Below, one piece after another: positions 1-7,317 of a stretch of 11,747 nucleotides of DNA (position 1 is its first letter; each line of letters opens with the position of its first letter). Both the position numbers and the translations under genes were made by a program. The stretch covers positions 1 through 11,747 of the forward strand of contig CAMLDY010000078.1 in the NCBI GenBank assembly GCA_946478895.1, written 5' to 3'. This DNA is from an uncultured Gemmatimonadota bacterium (GTDB lineage: Bacteria > Gemmatimonadota > Gemmatimonadetes > Gemmatimonadales > Gemmatimonadaceae). Under the pieces are notes generated by a model. It was not told the origin of the DNA, ran no database searches, and saw only the letters and a program-made list of their open reading frames with translations.

Positions 1-25
1 TATCGGCCCTGAAACCATCTCCCTA

Positions 26-53
26 TTGACCGCGTATTGTCCCAATGTAATAG
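26..53 (+). promoter_or_regulatory. Putative promoter/operator of the gntR-slipin operon
   Basis: A -35-like TTGACC (26-31) and a -10-like TAATAG (48-53) are separated by 16 bp. Transcription would then begin near 59-61, only about five bases before the ATG at 66. The -10 element lies inside TAATAGTAC (48-56), which resembles one half of the palindromic GTAC-type sites bound by YtrA-type GntR repressors; a left half is only loosely recognisable at 39-47. TTGT (37-40) and ACAA (54-57) form a further spaced inverted pair. Autorepression through this site is an inference. Confidence 0.4.
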
Positions 54-65
54 TACAAGTGCACA

Positions 66-443
66 ATGGCCTATTTCCATGTTGATTCTGCCAGCCCCAC
101 CCCGATCTATGCCCAGCTGGACCGGTCCATCCGGGCAGCGATCGCGACTGGGGAGCTCGAGCCGGGAACCCAGCTACCGACCGTACGACAGCTGGCGGTT
201 GACCTGGCCGTGAACGCCAACACGGTCGCCCGGGTCTACACCCAGCTCGAGCGCGATGGGATTCTGGAGACTCGACGTGGAGTCGGCACCTTCGTTCGTG
301 ACTTGCCGTTGCCGCAACCGGCGCGGGCACGACGCGAGCGGGAGCTGCGCGAGCTCATTCGGCGCTTCATCGGCGACGCCGCGCTGCTGGGATTCACTTT
401 ACCCGAGCTAGTCGATCAGCTCAGAAACGAGGAGAAAAAATAA
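66..443 (+). CDS. GntR-family transcriptional regulator, YtrA subfamily
   Basis: This 125-residue cytoplasmic DNA-binding protein has an N-terminal winged helix-turn-helix (about residues 11-78). It carries the family pattern PIYAQL, then G-LEPGTQLPTVRQLA, the recognition helix VNANTVARVY, and the wing ETRRGVGTFV. Only about 45 residues follow, as a charged helical tail (88-124). This matches the short YtrA subfamily, which has a small dimerisation domain rather than the large ligand-binding domains of FadR or HutC members. The ATG at 66 fits the family start, but no Shine-Dalgarno precedes it and the predicted transcript start is a few bases away, so it may be translated leaderless. The TAA (441-443) directly abuts the slipin ATG. 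YtrA regulators typically control membrane-protein operons and themselves, so it probably represses this two-gene operon. The inducer is unknown. Confidence 0.93.
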   Translation: MAYFHVDSASPTPIYAQLDRSIRAAIATGELEPGTQLPTVRQLAVDLAVNANTVARVYTQLERDGILETRRGVGTFVRDLPLPQPARARRERELRELIRRFIGDAALLGFTLPELVDQLRNEEKK

Positions 444-1397
444 ATGCCTGGCATGGACGAAGTTCTCGCAGCACGCCGCGCCGCGCGGGCTTCGCGGTCG
501 CAAACGCAGGTGCGGGCGAATGTTGTCTCCGTGGCAATTCTGCTTTTGTCCCTACTGATCGGAATCCTCATGACGGCGTCGACCCAGCAGCCCCTGTGGC
601 TCGTCGCGTGGATTCTGTTCGGGATCTTCATGTCGCAATCGCCAAAGATTGCCAAGCAGTGGGAGCGCGCGGTCGTGCTCCGGCTCGGCAAGTACACGGG
701 CCTCCGCGGGCCGGGCCTGTTCTGGATCACGCCGTTCGTGGAGACGATTCCCATCTACATCGACCAGCGTGTGATCACCACCAGCTTTGCCGCCGAGGAG
801 ACTCTGACCTCGGATACCGTGCCGGTGAACGTCGACGCCGTCCTGTTCTGGATGGTCCACGACTCCGAGAAGGCGGCGCTCGAGGTGCAGGACTACGCTC
901 AGGCGGTGAGCTGGGCGGCGCAGACCGCATTGCGCGACATCATCGGTCGCACATCACTCAGCGAGCTGCTGCACGGCCGCGAGCGCATTGAATCGGAGCT
1001 GCAGGCGCTCATCGATCAGCGCTCGAATCCGTGGGGCGTGACGGTCCAATCAGTGGAGATGCGCGACATCGTGATTCCGACTTCGCTCCAGGACGCGATG
1101 TCCCGCGAAGCGCAGGCGTCGCGCGAGAAGTCGGCACGGATCATTCTCGGTCAGGCGGAAGTCGAGATCGCTAATCTGTTCTTCGAGGCGGCCAAGTCTT
1201 ATCAGAACAATCCGACCGCGCTGCACCTGCGCGCGATGAACATCCTCTACGAGGGACTCAAGGAGAAGGGCGCGCTGATGCTGGTGCCGAGCACTGCCGT
1301 GGAGTCAATGGGGCTCGGCGGATTGATGGGTGCTGCCGCGATCAGACAGCAGACCCTGAGCGAGGGTGAAGCCCGACAGGGGCCGCCGGCGATCTAA
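444..1397 (+). CDS. SPFH/band 7 membrane protein (slipin/stomatin-like)
   Basis: This 317-residue protein has two closely spaced hydrophobic segments (about 26-43 and 50-64), followed by an SPFH domain (about 66-235). Family landmarks are ERAVVLRLGKYTGLRGPGLFW (75-94), the QRVITT and TLTSDTVPVNVDAVLFW strands (108-136), LLHGRERIESEL (175-186) and WGVTVQSVEMRDIVIP (197-212). An Ala/Glu/Arg-rich helix with REAQASREKSARII (221-234) follows, of the kind that mediates oligomerisation. Slipins assemble into membrane-associated rings that organise membrane microdomains or restrain proteases; the partner here is unknown. Many bacterial slipins sit beside an NfeD gene, but none is present here. GAGGAG (429-434) lies 9 bp before the ATG, inside the end of gntR, so the two genes are co-transcribed and probably coupled. 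The stop overlaps the stop of the convergent gene downstream. Confidence 0.93.
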   Translation: MPGMDEVLAARRAARASRSQTQVRANVVSVAILLLSLLIGILMTASTQQPLWLVAWILFGIFMSQSPKIAKQWERAVVLRLGKYTGLRGPGLFWITPFVETIPIYIDQRVITTSFAAEETLTSDTVPVNVDAVLFWMVHDSEKAALEVQDYAQAVSWAAQTALRDIIGRTSLSELLHGRERIESELQALIDQRSNPWGVTVQSVEMRDIVIPTSLQDAMSREAQASREKSARIILGQAEVEIANLFFEAAKSYQNNPTALHLRAMNILYEGLKEKGALMLVPSTAVESMGLGGLMGAAAIRQQTLSEGEARQGPPAI

Positions 1398-2104
1398 CTG
1401 CCGCGGACCGTTTCCGGAGCACGCTGGCCGGCGCCGAGCGATGGCGCCGGCTGGCCTTCGGAAAGAAGCTTCGTCACGAACCGCTGCCCCTCCGATACGC
1501 GCTCGATTTCAATCGCGATCGCGTCAACAGAAGCTTCCAGTCTTTCCAGGCGGTTTGCCGTTTCGCTGAACACTGCCGGCGGTGGACCAGGTCGTGCCGA
1601 TCTCTTCATCATCGCACGAGCGACGCCGACGGCGAGCGGAAAGAGAACGAAAATTATCGACAGGACCGATAACGTCATCACCTGGCTCTGTCGCAGGCCT
1701 CCGAAAACCGGTACCGAGCTGCTGGCGAGCAATCCCGCCGCCGGACTGGTGAGTGCCTGACCCGTTGCCTGGATGTCGGACTCGAGCTGCAGCTGTCTGG
1801 CGTCGAGCAGCGCAATCCTGTTCTCCAGCCCCTTGATGACCGTCGGGTCGCTGGCCTGCTTGAGCTGGCTCATCAATCTGCTCCGGCGACCGTCCACCGA
1901 CTGGAGCTGGTTCGAGAGCTCCTCGCGACGCGCCTTGAGCGCCTCGATGTCCCGCGCGGTCCGCGGAAGTTCGATAGTTGTCGCTTGCGATCCCGGAGTG
2001 GCAGGCACGAAGACGAACGGTCCGGGGGCTGTTGGAGCCTGCGGCGCGGGTGTACCGACGGTCGTCGGGACGGGATCCTGTGTGAGGTACTGCACGGGGG
2101 ACAT
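1394..2104 (-). CDS. Hypothetical protein with coiled coils flanking one membrane segment
   Basis: I do not recognise a named family for this 236-residue protein. The first ~45 residues are rich in Pro, Thr and Ala (low complexity). A charged heptad-like region (about 48-114) is predicted coiled coil, followed by an Ala/Ser/Gly linker and one strong transmembrane helix (about 141-162). A second amphipathic helix (181-214) and a short disordered tail complete it. No signal peptide is visible. It could be a membrane-anchored scaffold or spacer; that is only inference. The ATG at 2104 has no clear Shine-Dalgarno and starts 68 bp after the end of the DinB-like gene on the same strand, so it may be the last member of that operon. 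Its TAG (1396-1394) overlaps the TAA of the convergent slipin gene. The overall domain pattern and lack of internal stops make it a credible gene. Confidence 0.75.
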   Translation of the reverse strand: MSPVQYLTQDPVPTTVGTPAPQAPTAPGPFVFVPATPGSQATTIELPRTARDIEALKARREELSNQLQSVDGRRSRLMSQLKQASDPTVIKGLENRIALLDARQLQLESDIQATGQALTSPAAGLLASSSVPVFGGLRQSQVMTLSVLSIIFVLFPLAVGVARAMMKRSARPGPPPAVFSETANRLERLEASVDAIAIEIERVSEGQRFVTKLLSEGQPAPSLGAGQRAPETVRGS

Positions 2105-2172
2105 TACGGTTGCGAGGCCGGGACGGTTGCAGACACGTTCGAGTGCGATTGTCGGTTTCTCATCGCGAATGG

Positions 2173-2670
2173 CTACGCCGAGGCAGGCGGGCCGTCAAAC
2201 TCGAACGGGCTTTTGGGCTGCTCGATCCCGACTCTTCCCGATGCGATGTCTGCCTTGACGTAAACCTCGGAGCGGACCGGAGAAAGATCCTGGCGCCTGA
2301 GCATTGCCAGTTGCCCGATGTGGGTGAGCACGTCGGAGATCGGTCCCTGAAAAAGTTCTTCGACCGTCGTTCCGAGCGGCGCATCGGATGACAGATATCG
2401 ATCGAGCGCCAGCAGTGACGCGTGAAAGCGCTCGACTTCCTTCCGCCACGAGCGCGGCTTCTGGGGTGTCCACTCCGAGCCGCCCTGTGCCATCCGGAGC
2501 GCCCAGTCCAGCAGGTCACCCATGTGTGCGAGGAGCTGCACCGCTGTGCGAGATCCTCTGCCGAGCGAGAAATCGGCAAAGCCCGCCGGCACGTTGCGCT
2601 CGACCTTTGCCGCGCGGTACGCGATGGTCGCGAGCATGTGGCGAACGAACGCGCGATTCGGATCGCTCAA
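2173..2670 (-). CDS. DinB-like small four-helix protein
   Basis: This 165-residue protein starts at a TTG (2670-2668) that overlaps the TGA of the upstream lipoprotein gene (2669-2667). The frame stays open further upstream, but that extension is Arg/Gln-rich noise antisense-style sequence, so the coupled TTG is the better start. The body is helical and carries two DinB-superfamily-like signatures, LLAHMGDLLDWAL (46-58, His49) and LTHIGQLAMLRR (115-126, His117), plus RSWRKEVERFHASL between them. DinB/YfiT proteins use a three-His metal site, and His11 could be the third ligand. Many members act as metal-dependent thiol-transfer enzymes, but most are uncharacterised. No signal peptide is present, so it is cytosolic although its operon partners are exported. 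The DinB assignment rests on these motifs only; the substrate is unknown. Confidence 0.8.
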   Translation of the reverse strand: MSDPNRAFVRHMLATIAYRAAKVERNVPAGFADFSLGRGSRTAVQLLAHMGDLLDWALRMAQGGSEWTPQKPRSWRKEVERFHASLLALDRYLSSDAPLGTTVEELFQGPISDVLTHIGQLAMLRRQDLSPVRSEVYVKADIASGRVGIEQPKSPFEFDGPPASA

Positions 2671-3350
2671 TGCCAGTCCGGCTCGTCGGTGAGCGTATCG
2701 ACATGGACCCGCGCCAGCGACGCTTTGCCGGAGAAGCGTTCCCAGGTGCCGCTGGTGTTGCGGTGTGCGACAGCGATCTCGAAGCTGTCCGGCGCGAACC
2801 AGCGCGCGTGGTTGAGGTCTTCGTCGCAATCACAGCCGCCGCCGCCCGGGCCTCTCGCGACGATCCGTCCAGACTTTATGTCGCGGACGACCGCGTAGGT
2901 GCCGGGATTCGCGGGAGTGCTGTCTTCGGCGACGTAGGCGAGGAAGCGGCCGTCGGGCGAAACGAGCACGTCCTGATACGACGGCCAGACATCGTCAGGG
3001 ATCGGCGTCGTCTCGACCCGGTGTTGGCCGAGCCGAAGCCGGAAGATCTGCCGCTGCGGTGTCGAGGAATCTTCGGAGGCTTGCACGAGCCCGATCACCA
3101 GGGTGTCTCCGACGACGATCGGCGCCGGCGGGATCACGTTGCGGATGGTGTCCGATCCAGCCGGAGACACCACCTCTATGCGATAGACGATGCCCGTGTC
3201 TTCCATCGGCGCCCACGACGAAGTGTAGGTCGAGTCGATGACCCGAATGTCGGTCGCGGATTCATTTTCGTCGTGGCTGCACGCGCCGCTCGCCGCCACC
3301 AGGGTGGCGCCGATCACGATGAGGGTGAGGCGTGTCGGCAAAGCAATCAT
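2667..3350 (-). CDS. Putative exported lipoprotein with a TolB-like propeller strand
   Basis: This 227-residue protein has a basic N-terminus and a hydrophobic stretch (8-20) ending in SGAC (21-24). Cys24 is a plausible lipidation site, although Ser at -3 makes the lipobox imperfect. Predicted beta-rich sequence follows. QDVLVSPDGRFLAYVAEDS (126-144) resembles a WD40-like/TolB propeller blade, but only one or two blades' worth of sequence is present. A striking GGGG-CDCDED patch (169-178) precedes HARWFAPDSFEIAVAH. The ATG at 3350 overlaps the TGA of the sortilin-like gene as ATGA, with no Shine-Dalgarno, so translation should depend on re-initiation. Its own TGA overlaps the TTG of the DinB-like gene. 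I do not recognise a specific function; a periplasmic or outer-membrane-attached role alongside the sortilin-like protein is inferred from the operon. Confidence 0.8.
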   Translation of the reverse strand: MIALPTRLTLIVIGATLVAASGACSHDENESATDIRVIDSTYTSSWAPMEDTGIVYRIEVVSPAGSDTIRNVIPPAPIVVGDTLVIGLVQASEDSSTPQRQIFRLRLGQHRVETTPIPDDVWPSYQDVLVSPDGRFLAYVAEDSTPANPGTYAVVRDIKSGRIVARGPGGGGCDCDEDLNHARWFAPDSFEIAVAHRNTSGTWERFSGKASLARVHVDTLTDEPDWH

Positions 3351-6300
3351 CGATCGTCGGCGTCGTCTGCCGGGGCGACAGCGCTGGCCGAACCCGTCGT
3401 CGTCGGCTCTGTCGCACTTGGCACGATTGGCGGCAGTCCCGCTTCCTTGAGCGTCGCGTTCAACAACGGAAGCGTGACCAGCAGCGGCCCACGCATCGCC
3501 TGCAGCTGGCGATCGAGCTGGGCGGAGAGATCATTGAAGACAGTATAGGACTGGCTCGTCGGTTTCGCATCGGTACCGCCGACCACGCCGGCGAGGGCGG
3601 CGATCTTGTTGTTCAACCTGATCGGATAATTGAGCGGATCCTGTCCCGAACGGTTCTTGACCTGGTAGATCTCGCTTTCTACCGAGTCGAGTCGAGCGGT
3701 CAGATTTGCCGCCAGCTGCGTGAACGAGGCTGCCTTGGGGCCAGTGATCCTCTTGCTGCGATCCGCGAGCTGTGCCTTGACGTTTCGAATCGTCTTCACC
3801 GCGTCGTTGGCCTCGCTGGTCTTGTCGCGGACGCGGATCAGGAAATCGAACTGCTCCTTGAGATCGGCGTCGGTCGCAGCGCTGCGCGGATCCTTGACCA
3901 CGGTGAAGGGCTGAGTGAATCGCTGCCCGCCGACATTGAGCCGAACGCTGTAGTTACCCGGCAACGCGATCGGACCTGCGACGCTGCCCGCCCACATGAT
4001 CATGTTCTGAAACACCGATGCGTCCGGATACCTCAGGTTCCAGGCGAAGCGGTTGAGCCCGGCCTTGTTGGGCACTCGCGGCGGTGGCGGACGGCGCACG
4101 GGGCCGTCTTCTCCCGCCGTTTCCTCACCGCGCGCTTCGCTGTGCGTCGTCGTGTCGGGTGGCAGACCCGCGCGCCGCAGGCTGTCATTGCGCGCGGCAC
4201 GAATGCTGTCGGCGCGCACCGAATCGGCGGCGACGGTCGGATCCTGCTGGCTGGTGAAGCTGCGAATGACCTTTCCCTGCGGGTCGAGAAAATCCATCGT
4301 CACTATCTGTCCCGGCTGCGCGAGCCAGTAGTAGATCACCGCGCCCGACGGGGGATTCGCGCCGGTAGGGTGATCGCCGGCGGCGCCGTTACCGCCGCCA
4401 CCGCCGAAGCTCGCACGATAGACCTTGCGTGGCTTGAAGAGGTGCGCGCGCTCCCGCGGCACCGCCGGCGACAGCTGTCGCAGCGATGACAGGTCATCGA
4501 GAATCCAGAACGACCGGCCATGCGTCGCGGCGATCAGGTCGCCCTCCTTGATCGCGAGATCGTGGACGGGGACGATCGGAAGATTCCGGCGCAGTGACTG
4601 CCAGCTCGCGCCGTCGTCGAACGAGACCCATACTCCGCGCTCGGTACCCGCGTACAGCAGGCCCGCGCGCTCCGGGTCTTCGCGCACTACGCGCGTGAAC
4701 TCGGTTGCGGGGATGCCATTGGTGATCAGAGTCCACGTCGCGCCGTAATCGCTGGTCTTGTACAGGTACGGCTTCATGTCGTCGAGCTGGTAGCGATTTG
4801 CGGCTAGATACGCGGTGCCGGTGGCAAAGTTCGATGCGTCGATCATCGAGATCCGGGTCCATTCCGGCAATCCGCGCGGGGTGACGTTCTTCCAGGTCCT
4901 GCCACCGTCGCGGGTGATGTGCACGAGTCCGTCGTCGGAACCGGCCCAGATCACGCCCGCCGTGCGTGGCGATTCAGCGATGGTGAAAACCGTGGCGTAG
5001 TACTCGACCGATGTCTGATCCTTGGTGATCGGGCCACCCGATGCGCCAAGGGTACGGGGGTCGTGGCGGGTGAGGTCGGGGCTGATGACTTTGTAGCTCT
5101 GACCCTCGTCGTCGGTCTGGAAGATCACACTGCTGCCGACGTACATCCGCGACGGATTGTGCGGCGAGATCACAATCGGAAACGTCCACTGGAATCGGTA
5201 CTTCGCGTCGGCGGCGTCGTGACCCATCGGATTGTTTGGCCACGGGTTCACGTCGCGCTCGAATCCCGTCTTGGTGTCCTTGCGGGTCAGGAGTCCGCCG
5301 TACGAGCCAGCGAACACGACGTCCGGAGTGTCGGGTCTCACGGCGATGTAGCCGCTCTCTCCGCCCCCGACATCGTACCAATCTTCGATATCAATGCCGC
5401 CGCTCTTCCGGCTGGGGCCGCACAGCGTGGAGTTATCCTGCTGCGCGCCGCACACCCGATACGGGAAATGCGTCGTCGTCACGACGTGGTAGAACTGCGC
5501 GGTCGCCTGGTCCTGTTCGGTCCAGGACTTCCCGCCGTTGAACGACACGTTGGCCCCGCCGTCGTTTGATTCGATCATCCGCTGCGGATCGTTCGGCGCG
5601 ATCCAGAGGTCGTGGTTGTCGCCGTGCGGAACCTGGATGCTCTTGAACGTCTTGCCGTCGTCCGTCGAACGGTACATGCCGGTGTTCAACACGTAGATCG
5701 AATGTTCGTCCCTGGGATCGGCGAAGATCCGCGTGTAGTACCACGCGCGCTGCCGCAGCCGGCGATCGCTATTGGTTCGCGTCCACGTCGCGCCGCCATC
5801 GGTCGAGCGGAACACTCCGCCCGAGTCGGCTTCGATGATCGCCCAAATGTGACTCGAGTTGCTGGGCGAGACCGCGAGGCCGATGTTGCCGATGACTCCC
5901 TGCGGGAGACCCGGATTCCGCGTCAGCTCGGTCCAGTGCTCACCCCCATCGGTCGATTTGAAGATGCCACTCCCGGCGCCGCCGGAGACGAGCTGCCAGG
6001 GAGTGCGCCACGCCTGCCAGAATGCCGCGTAGATGATCTCGGGGTTGTTCGGGTCGAGCACCAGGTCGGTGATGCCGGTCGAATCGTTCCGATAAAGAAT
6101 CCTGCGCCATGTCTTCCCGCCGTCAGTCGTCTTGAAAACTCCGCGCTCGCTGTTCGGTCCGAACACGTGACCCTGGGCGCCGACGTAAACGATGTCGGGA
6201 TTGGAAGGATGGACGCGCACCCGTGAGATCTGTCGGGTGTCAGCGAGGCCGACGGATGCCCAGGTCTTGCCGCCGTCACCGCTGCGGAACACGCCATCGC

Positions 6301-6709
6301 CGTGCGACACGTTGCCGCGAATCGGGTACTCGCCGGTGCCGACGTACACAATGTCGGGGTTCGATTCGCTGATCCCGATCGCGCCGATCGTACCGCCGAA
6401 ATATTTGTCGGTGACCGGAGCCCAGGTGACCCCGCCGTCGGTGGTCTTGAAAACGCCGCCGCCGGTGGTCCCGAAGTAATACTCGTAGGGTCGTTTGCTA
6501 GACCCTGCAACAGCGACCGATCGGCCGCCACGGAAGGGGCCGATCTCGCGCCAGCGCAGCGCGGCAAACACGCTCGTGTCGTATGGAGCGGCGGCGGTGG
6601 GCAGACTCCCACCTACGCGGCCGGGAAGTGGAATACGCTGCGCGGTTGAAGGGTGTGCGCAGACGAGCAGCGCACCGGCGGTAAGCGCGACTGCGTGGGT
6701 AAAGCGCAT
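3347..6709 (-). CDS. Large exported sortilin/VPS10-like Asp-box (BNR) repeat protein
   Basis: From the ATG at 6709 this is 1120 residues. A further in-frame TTG lies at 6763, but it would put non-signal sequence in front of a clean signal peptide (1-23, ending STA-Q) and lies upstream of the predicted -10 box. At least eleven Asp-box motifs of the S/T-x-DGG-x-T-W type (TTDGGVTW, SGDGGKTW, STDGGATW, SFDDGASW and others) run from about residue 85 to 700, forming one or two beta-propellers. A Gly-rich linker (~770) leads to a beta-sandwich-like region. A charged low-complexity insert (~820-880) is followed by NRFAWNLRYPDA and PGNYSVRL, then a helical region (~935-990). Such proteins are often labelled glycosyl hydrolase, but Asp boxes are structural and no catalytic residues can be assigned. 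It is exported and heads the coupled operon with the lipoprotein and DinB-like genes. GGAG (6727-6724) lies 14 bp before the ATG, unusually far. Confidence 0.93.
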   Translation of the reverse strand: MRFTHAVALTAGALLVCAHPSTAQRIPLPGRVGGSLPTAAAPYDTSVFAALRWREIGPFRGGRSVAVAGSSKRPYEYYFGTTGGGVFKTTDGGVTWAPVTDKYFGGTIGAIGISESNPDIVYVGTGEYPIRGNVSHGDGVFRSGDGGKTWASVGLADTRQISRVRVHPSNPDIVYVGAQGHVFGPNSERGVFKTTDGGKTWRRILYRNDSTGITDLVLDPNNPEIIYAAFWQAWRTPWQLVSGGAGSGIFKSTDGGEHWTELTRNPGLPQGVIGNIGLAVSPSNSSHIWAIIEADSGGVFRSTDGGATWTRTNSDRRLRQRAWYYTRIFADPRDEHSIYVLNTGMYRSTDDGKTFKSIQVPHGDNHDLWIAPNDPQRMIESNDGGANVSFNGGKSWTEQDQATAQFYHVVTTTHFPYRVCGAQQDNSTLCGPSRKSGGIDIEDWYDVGGGESGYIAVRPDTPDVVFAGSYGGLLTRKDTKTGFERDVNPWPNNPMGHDAADAKYRFQWTFPIVISPHNPSRMYVGSSVIFQTDDEGQSYKVISPDLTRHDPRTLGASGGPITKDQTSVEYYATVFTIAESPRTAGVIWAGSDDGLVHITRDGGRTWKNVTPRGLPEWTRISMIDASNFATGTAYLAANRYQLDDMKPYLYKTSDYGATWTLITNGIPATEFTRVVREDPERAGLLYAGTERGVWVSFDDGASWQSLRRNLPIVPVHDLAIKEGDLIAATHGRSFWILDDLSSLRQLSPAVPRERAHLFKPRKVYRASFGGGGGNGAAGDHPTGANPPSGAVIYYWLAQPGQIVTMDFLDPQGKVIRSFTSQQDPTVAADSVRADSIRAARNDSLRRAGLPPDTTTHSEARGEETAGEDGPVRRPPPPRVPNKAGLNRFAWNLRYPDASVFQNMIMWAGSVAGPIALPGNYSVRLNVGGQRFTQPFTVVKDPRSAATDADLKEQFDFLIRVRDKTSEANDAVKTIRNVKAQLADRSKRITGPKAASFTQLAANLTARLDSVESEIYQVKNRSGQDPLNYPIRLNNKIAALAGVVGGTDAKPTSQSYTVFNDLSAQLDRQLQAMRGPLLVTLPLLNATLKEAGLPPIVPSATEPTTTGSASAVAPADDADDR

Positions 6710-6753
6710 TTGCACTGAGGAGTCTCCGGACGGGTGGGTGGGTACGCGGATAC

Positions 6754-6783
6754 TATGTAGCAATCCCGCTGCTCGCTCGGCAA
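6754..6783 (-). promoter_or_regulatory. Putative promoter of the sortilin-like operon
   Basis: Reading the minus strand, TTGCCG (6783-6778) and TACATA (6759-6754) are separated by 18 bp. The predicted start lies about 35-40 bases upstream of the ATG at 6709. The -10-like box falls downstream of the alternative TTG at 6763, which favours the ATG start. Element A begins about 47 bp upstream of this -35 box. The match is by eye only. Confidence 0.35.
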
Positions 6784-6829
6784 GTAGCCGCCGCGTGTGC
6801 GGCGCGCCCCGCGCCGTTCAGGCATCAAT

Positions 6830-6899
6830 CCAACTGCGAAAAAAGTAAGGTGGAGGGTGCGAGGTGATAGGAAGGAGGGAAAGAGGGGTGCGGGCGTTT
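6830..6899 (+). repeat. Element A left inverted arm
   Basis: This 70-bp arm is purine-rich on the + strand. It begins CCAACTGCGAAAA, passes through AAGGTGGAGGGTGCGAGG and ends AGGGGTGCGGGCGTTT. It pairs with 7317-7386 and matches both arms of element B in the core. It contains the AAGGAGG string (6872-6878), a perfect anti-SD complement, and several GG/GGG runs. Confidence 0.9.
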
Positions 6900-6957
6900 T
6901 GGTCCGTCCGCTTGGAAACGATGTGACAGAAGCCGACCGTACGCGGCACCGTCCGGG

Positions 6958-7317
6958 ATGAGCGATTTCCGGAAGCTTCTCGTCTGGCGGAAGGCGCACG
7001 TTCTCGCGCTCCGGGTGGATCGGGTGGCGGGCACACTCCAGCGGCCCACGGACGCTTCGCTCAAAAACCAGATGACGAGGGCAGCGATGTCGATTCCCAC
7101 TAACATTGTCGAAGGAAGCAGTCAGGAAAGTAGAAAAGACTTCAAACGCTTCCTCCGCTACGCCTCAAACTCCGCCACGGAGCTGGAATATCACCTGCTC
7201 CTCGCGCGCGACAAGGGCGCCATCACCACGGGCGATTACGCGAACCTGTCGGCTCGGACGGTGGAAGTGCGCAAGATGCTGATCGGCCTGATGAAGAGGG
7301 TGGAGCAGACACTATGA
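6958..7317 (+). CDS. Four-helix-bundle protein (23S rRNA intervening-sequence-protein family)
   Basis: This 119-residue basic protein has the family's hallmarks: an N-terminal FRKLLVWRKAHVLAL (4-18), the central QMTRAAMSIPTNIVEGSSQ (38-56), DFKRFLRYASNSATELEYHLLLARD (61-85), and a C-terminal helix ending in LMKRVEQTL. Length and motifs are those of the IVP/four-helix-bundle family (TIGR02436 type). Its founding members are encoded in intervening sequences inserted in 23S rRNA genes, and its relatives include the Avd accessory protein of diversity-generating retroelements. These proteins assemble into oligomeric rings and are thought to bind nucleic acid; the cellular role is unsettled. Here the ORF is intergenic and enclosed by 70-bp inverted arms, with its TGA (7315-7317) touching the right arm. 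No good Shine-Dalgarno precedes the ATG. It is the only candidate protein for maintaining or moving the repeat unit. Confidence 0.93.
   Translation: MSDFRKLLVWRKAHVLALRVDRVAGTLQRPTDASLKNQMTRAAMSIPTNIVEGSSQESRKDFKRFLRYASNSATELEYHLLLARDKGAITTGDYANLSARTVEVRKMLIGLMKRVEQTL

Noticed and set aside
2388..3548. Long + strand frame of about 386 codons
   Set aside because: It is antisense to three tightly coupled minus-strand genes and is Arg/Ala-rich, as expected for a shadow frame.
3332..4489. Long + strand frame of about 385 codons
   Set aside because: It is Arg-rich and lies entirely antisense to the sortilin-like gene. It shows no family motif or ribosome site.
3347..6709. Sialidase assignment for the Asp-box protein
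   Set aside because: Asp boxes are structural. The Arg triad and other sialidase catalytic residues could not be identified by eye.
6710..6763. Alternative TTG start giving the sortilin-like protein 18 more residues
   Set aside because: The extension precedes a complete signal peptide and its start codon lies upstream of the best -10 box.
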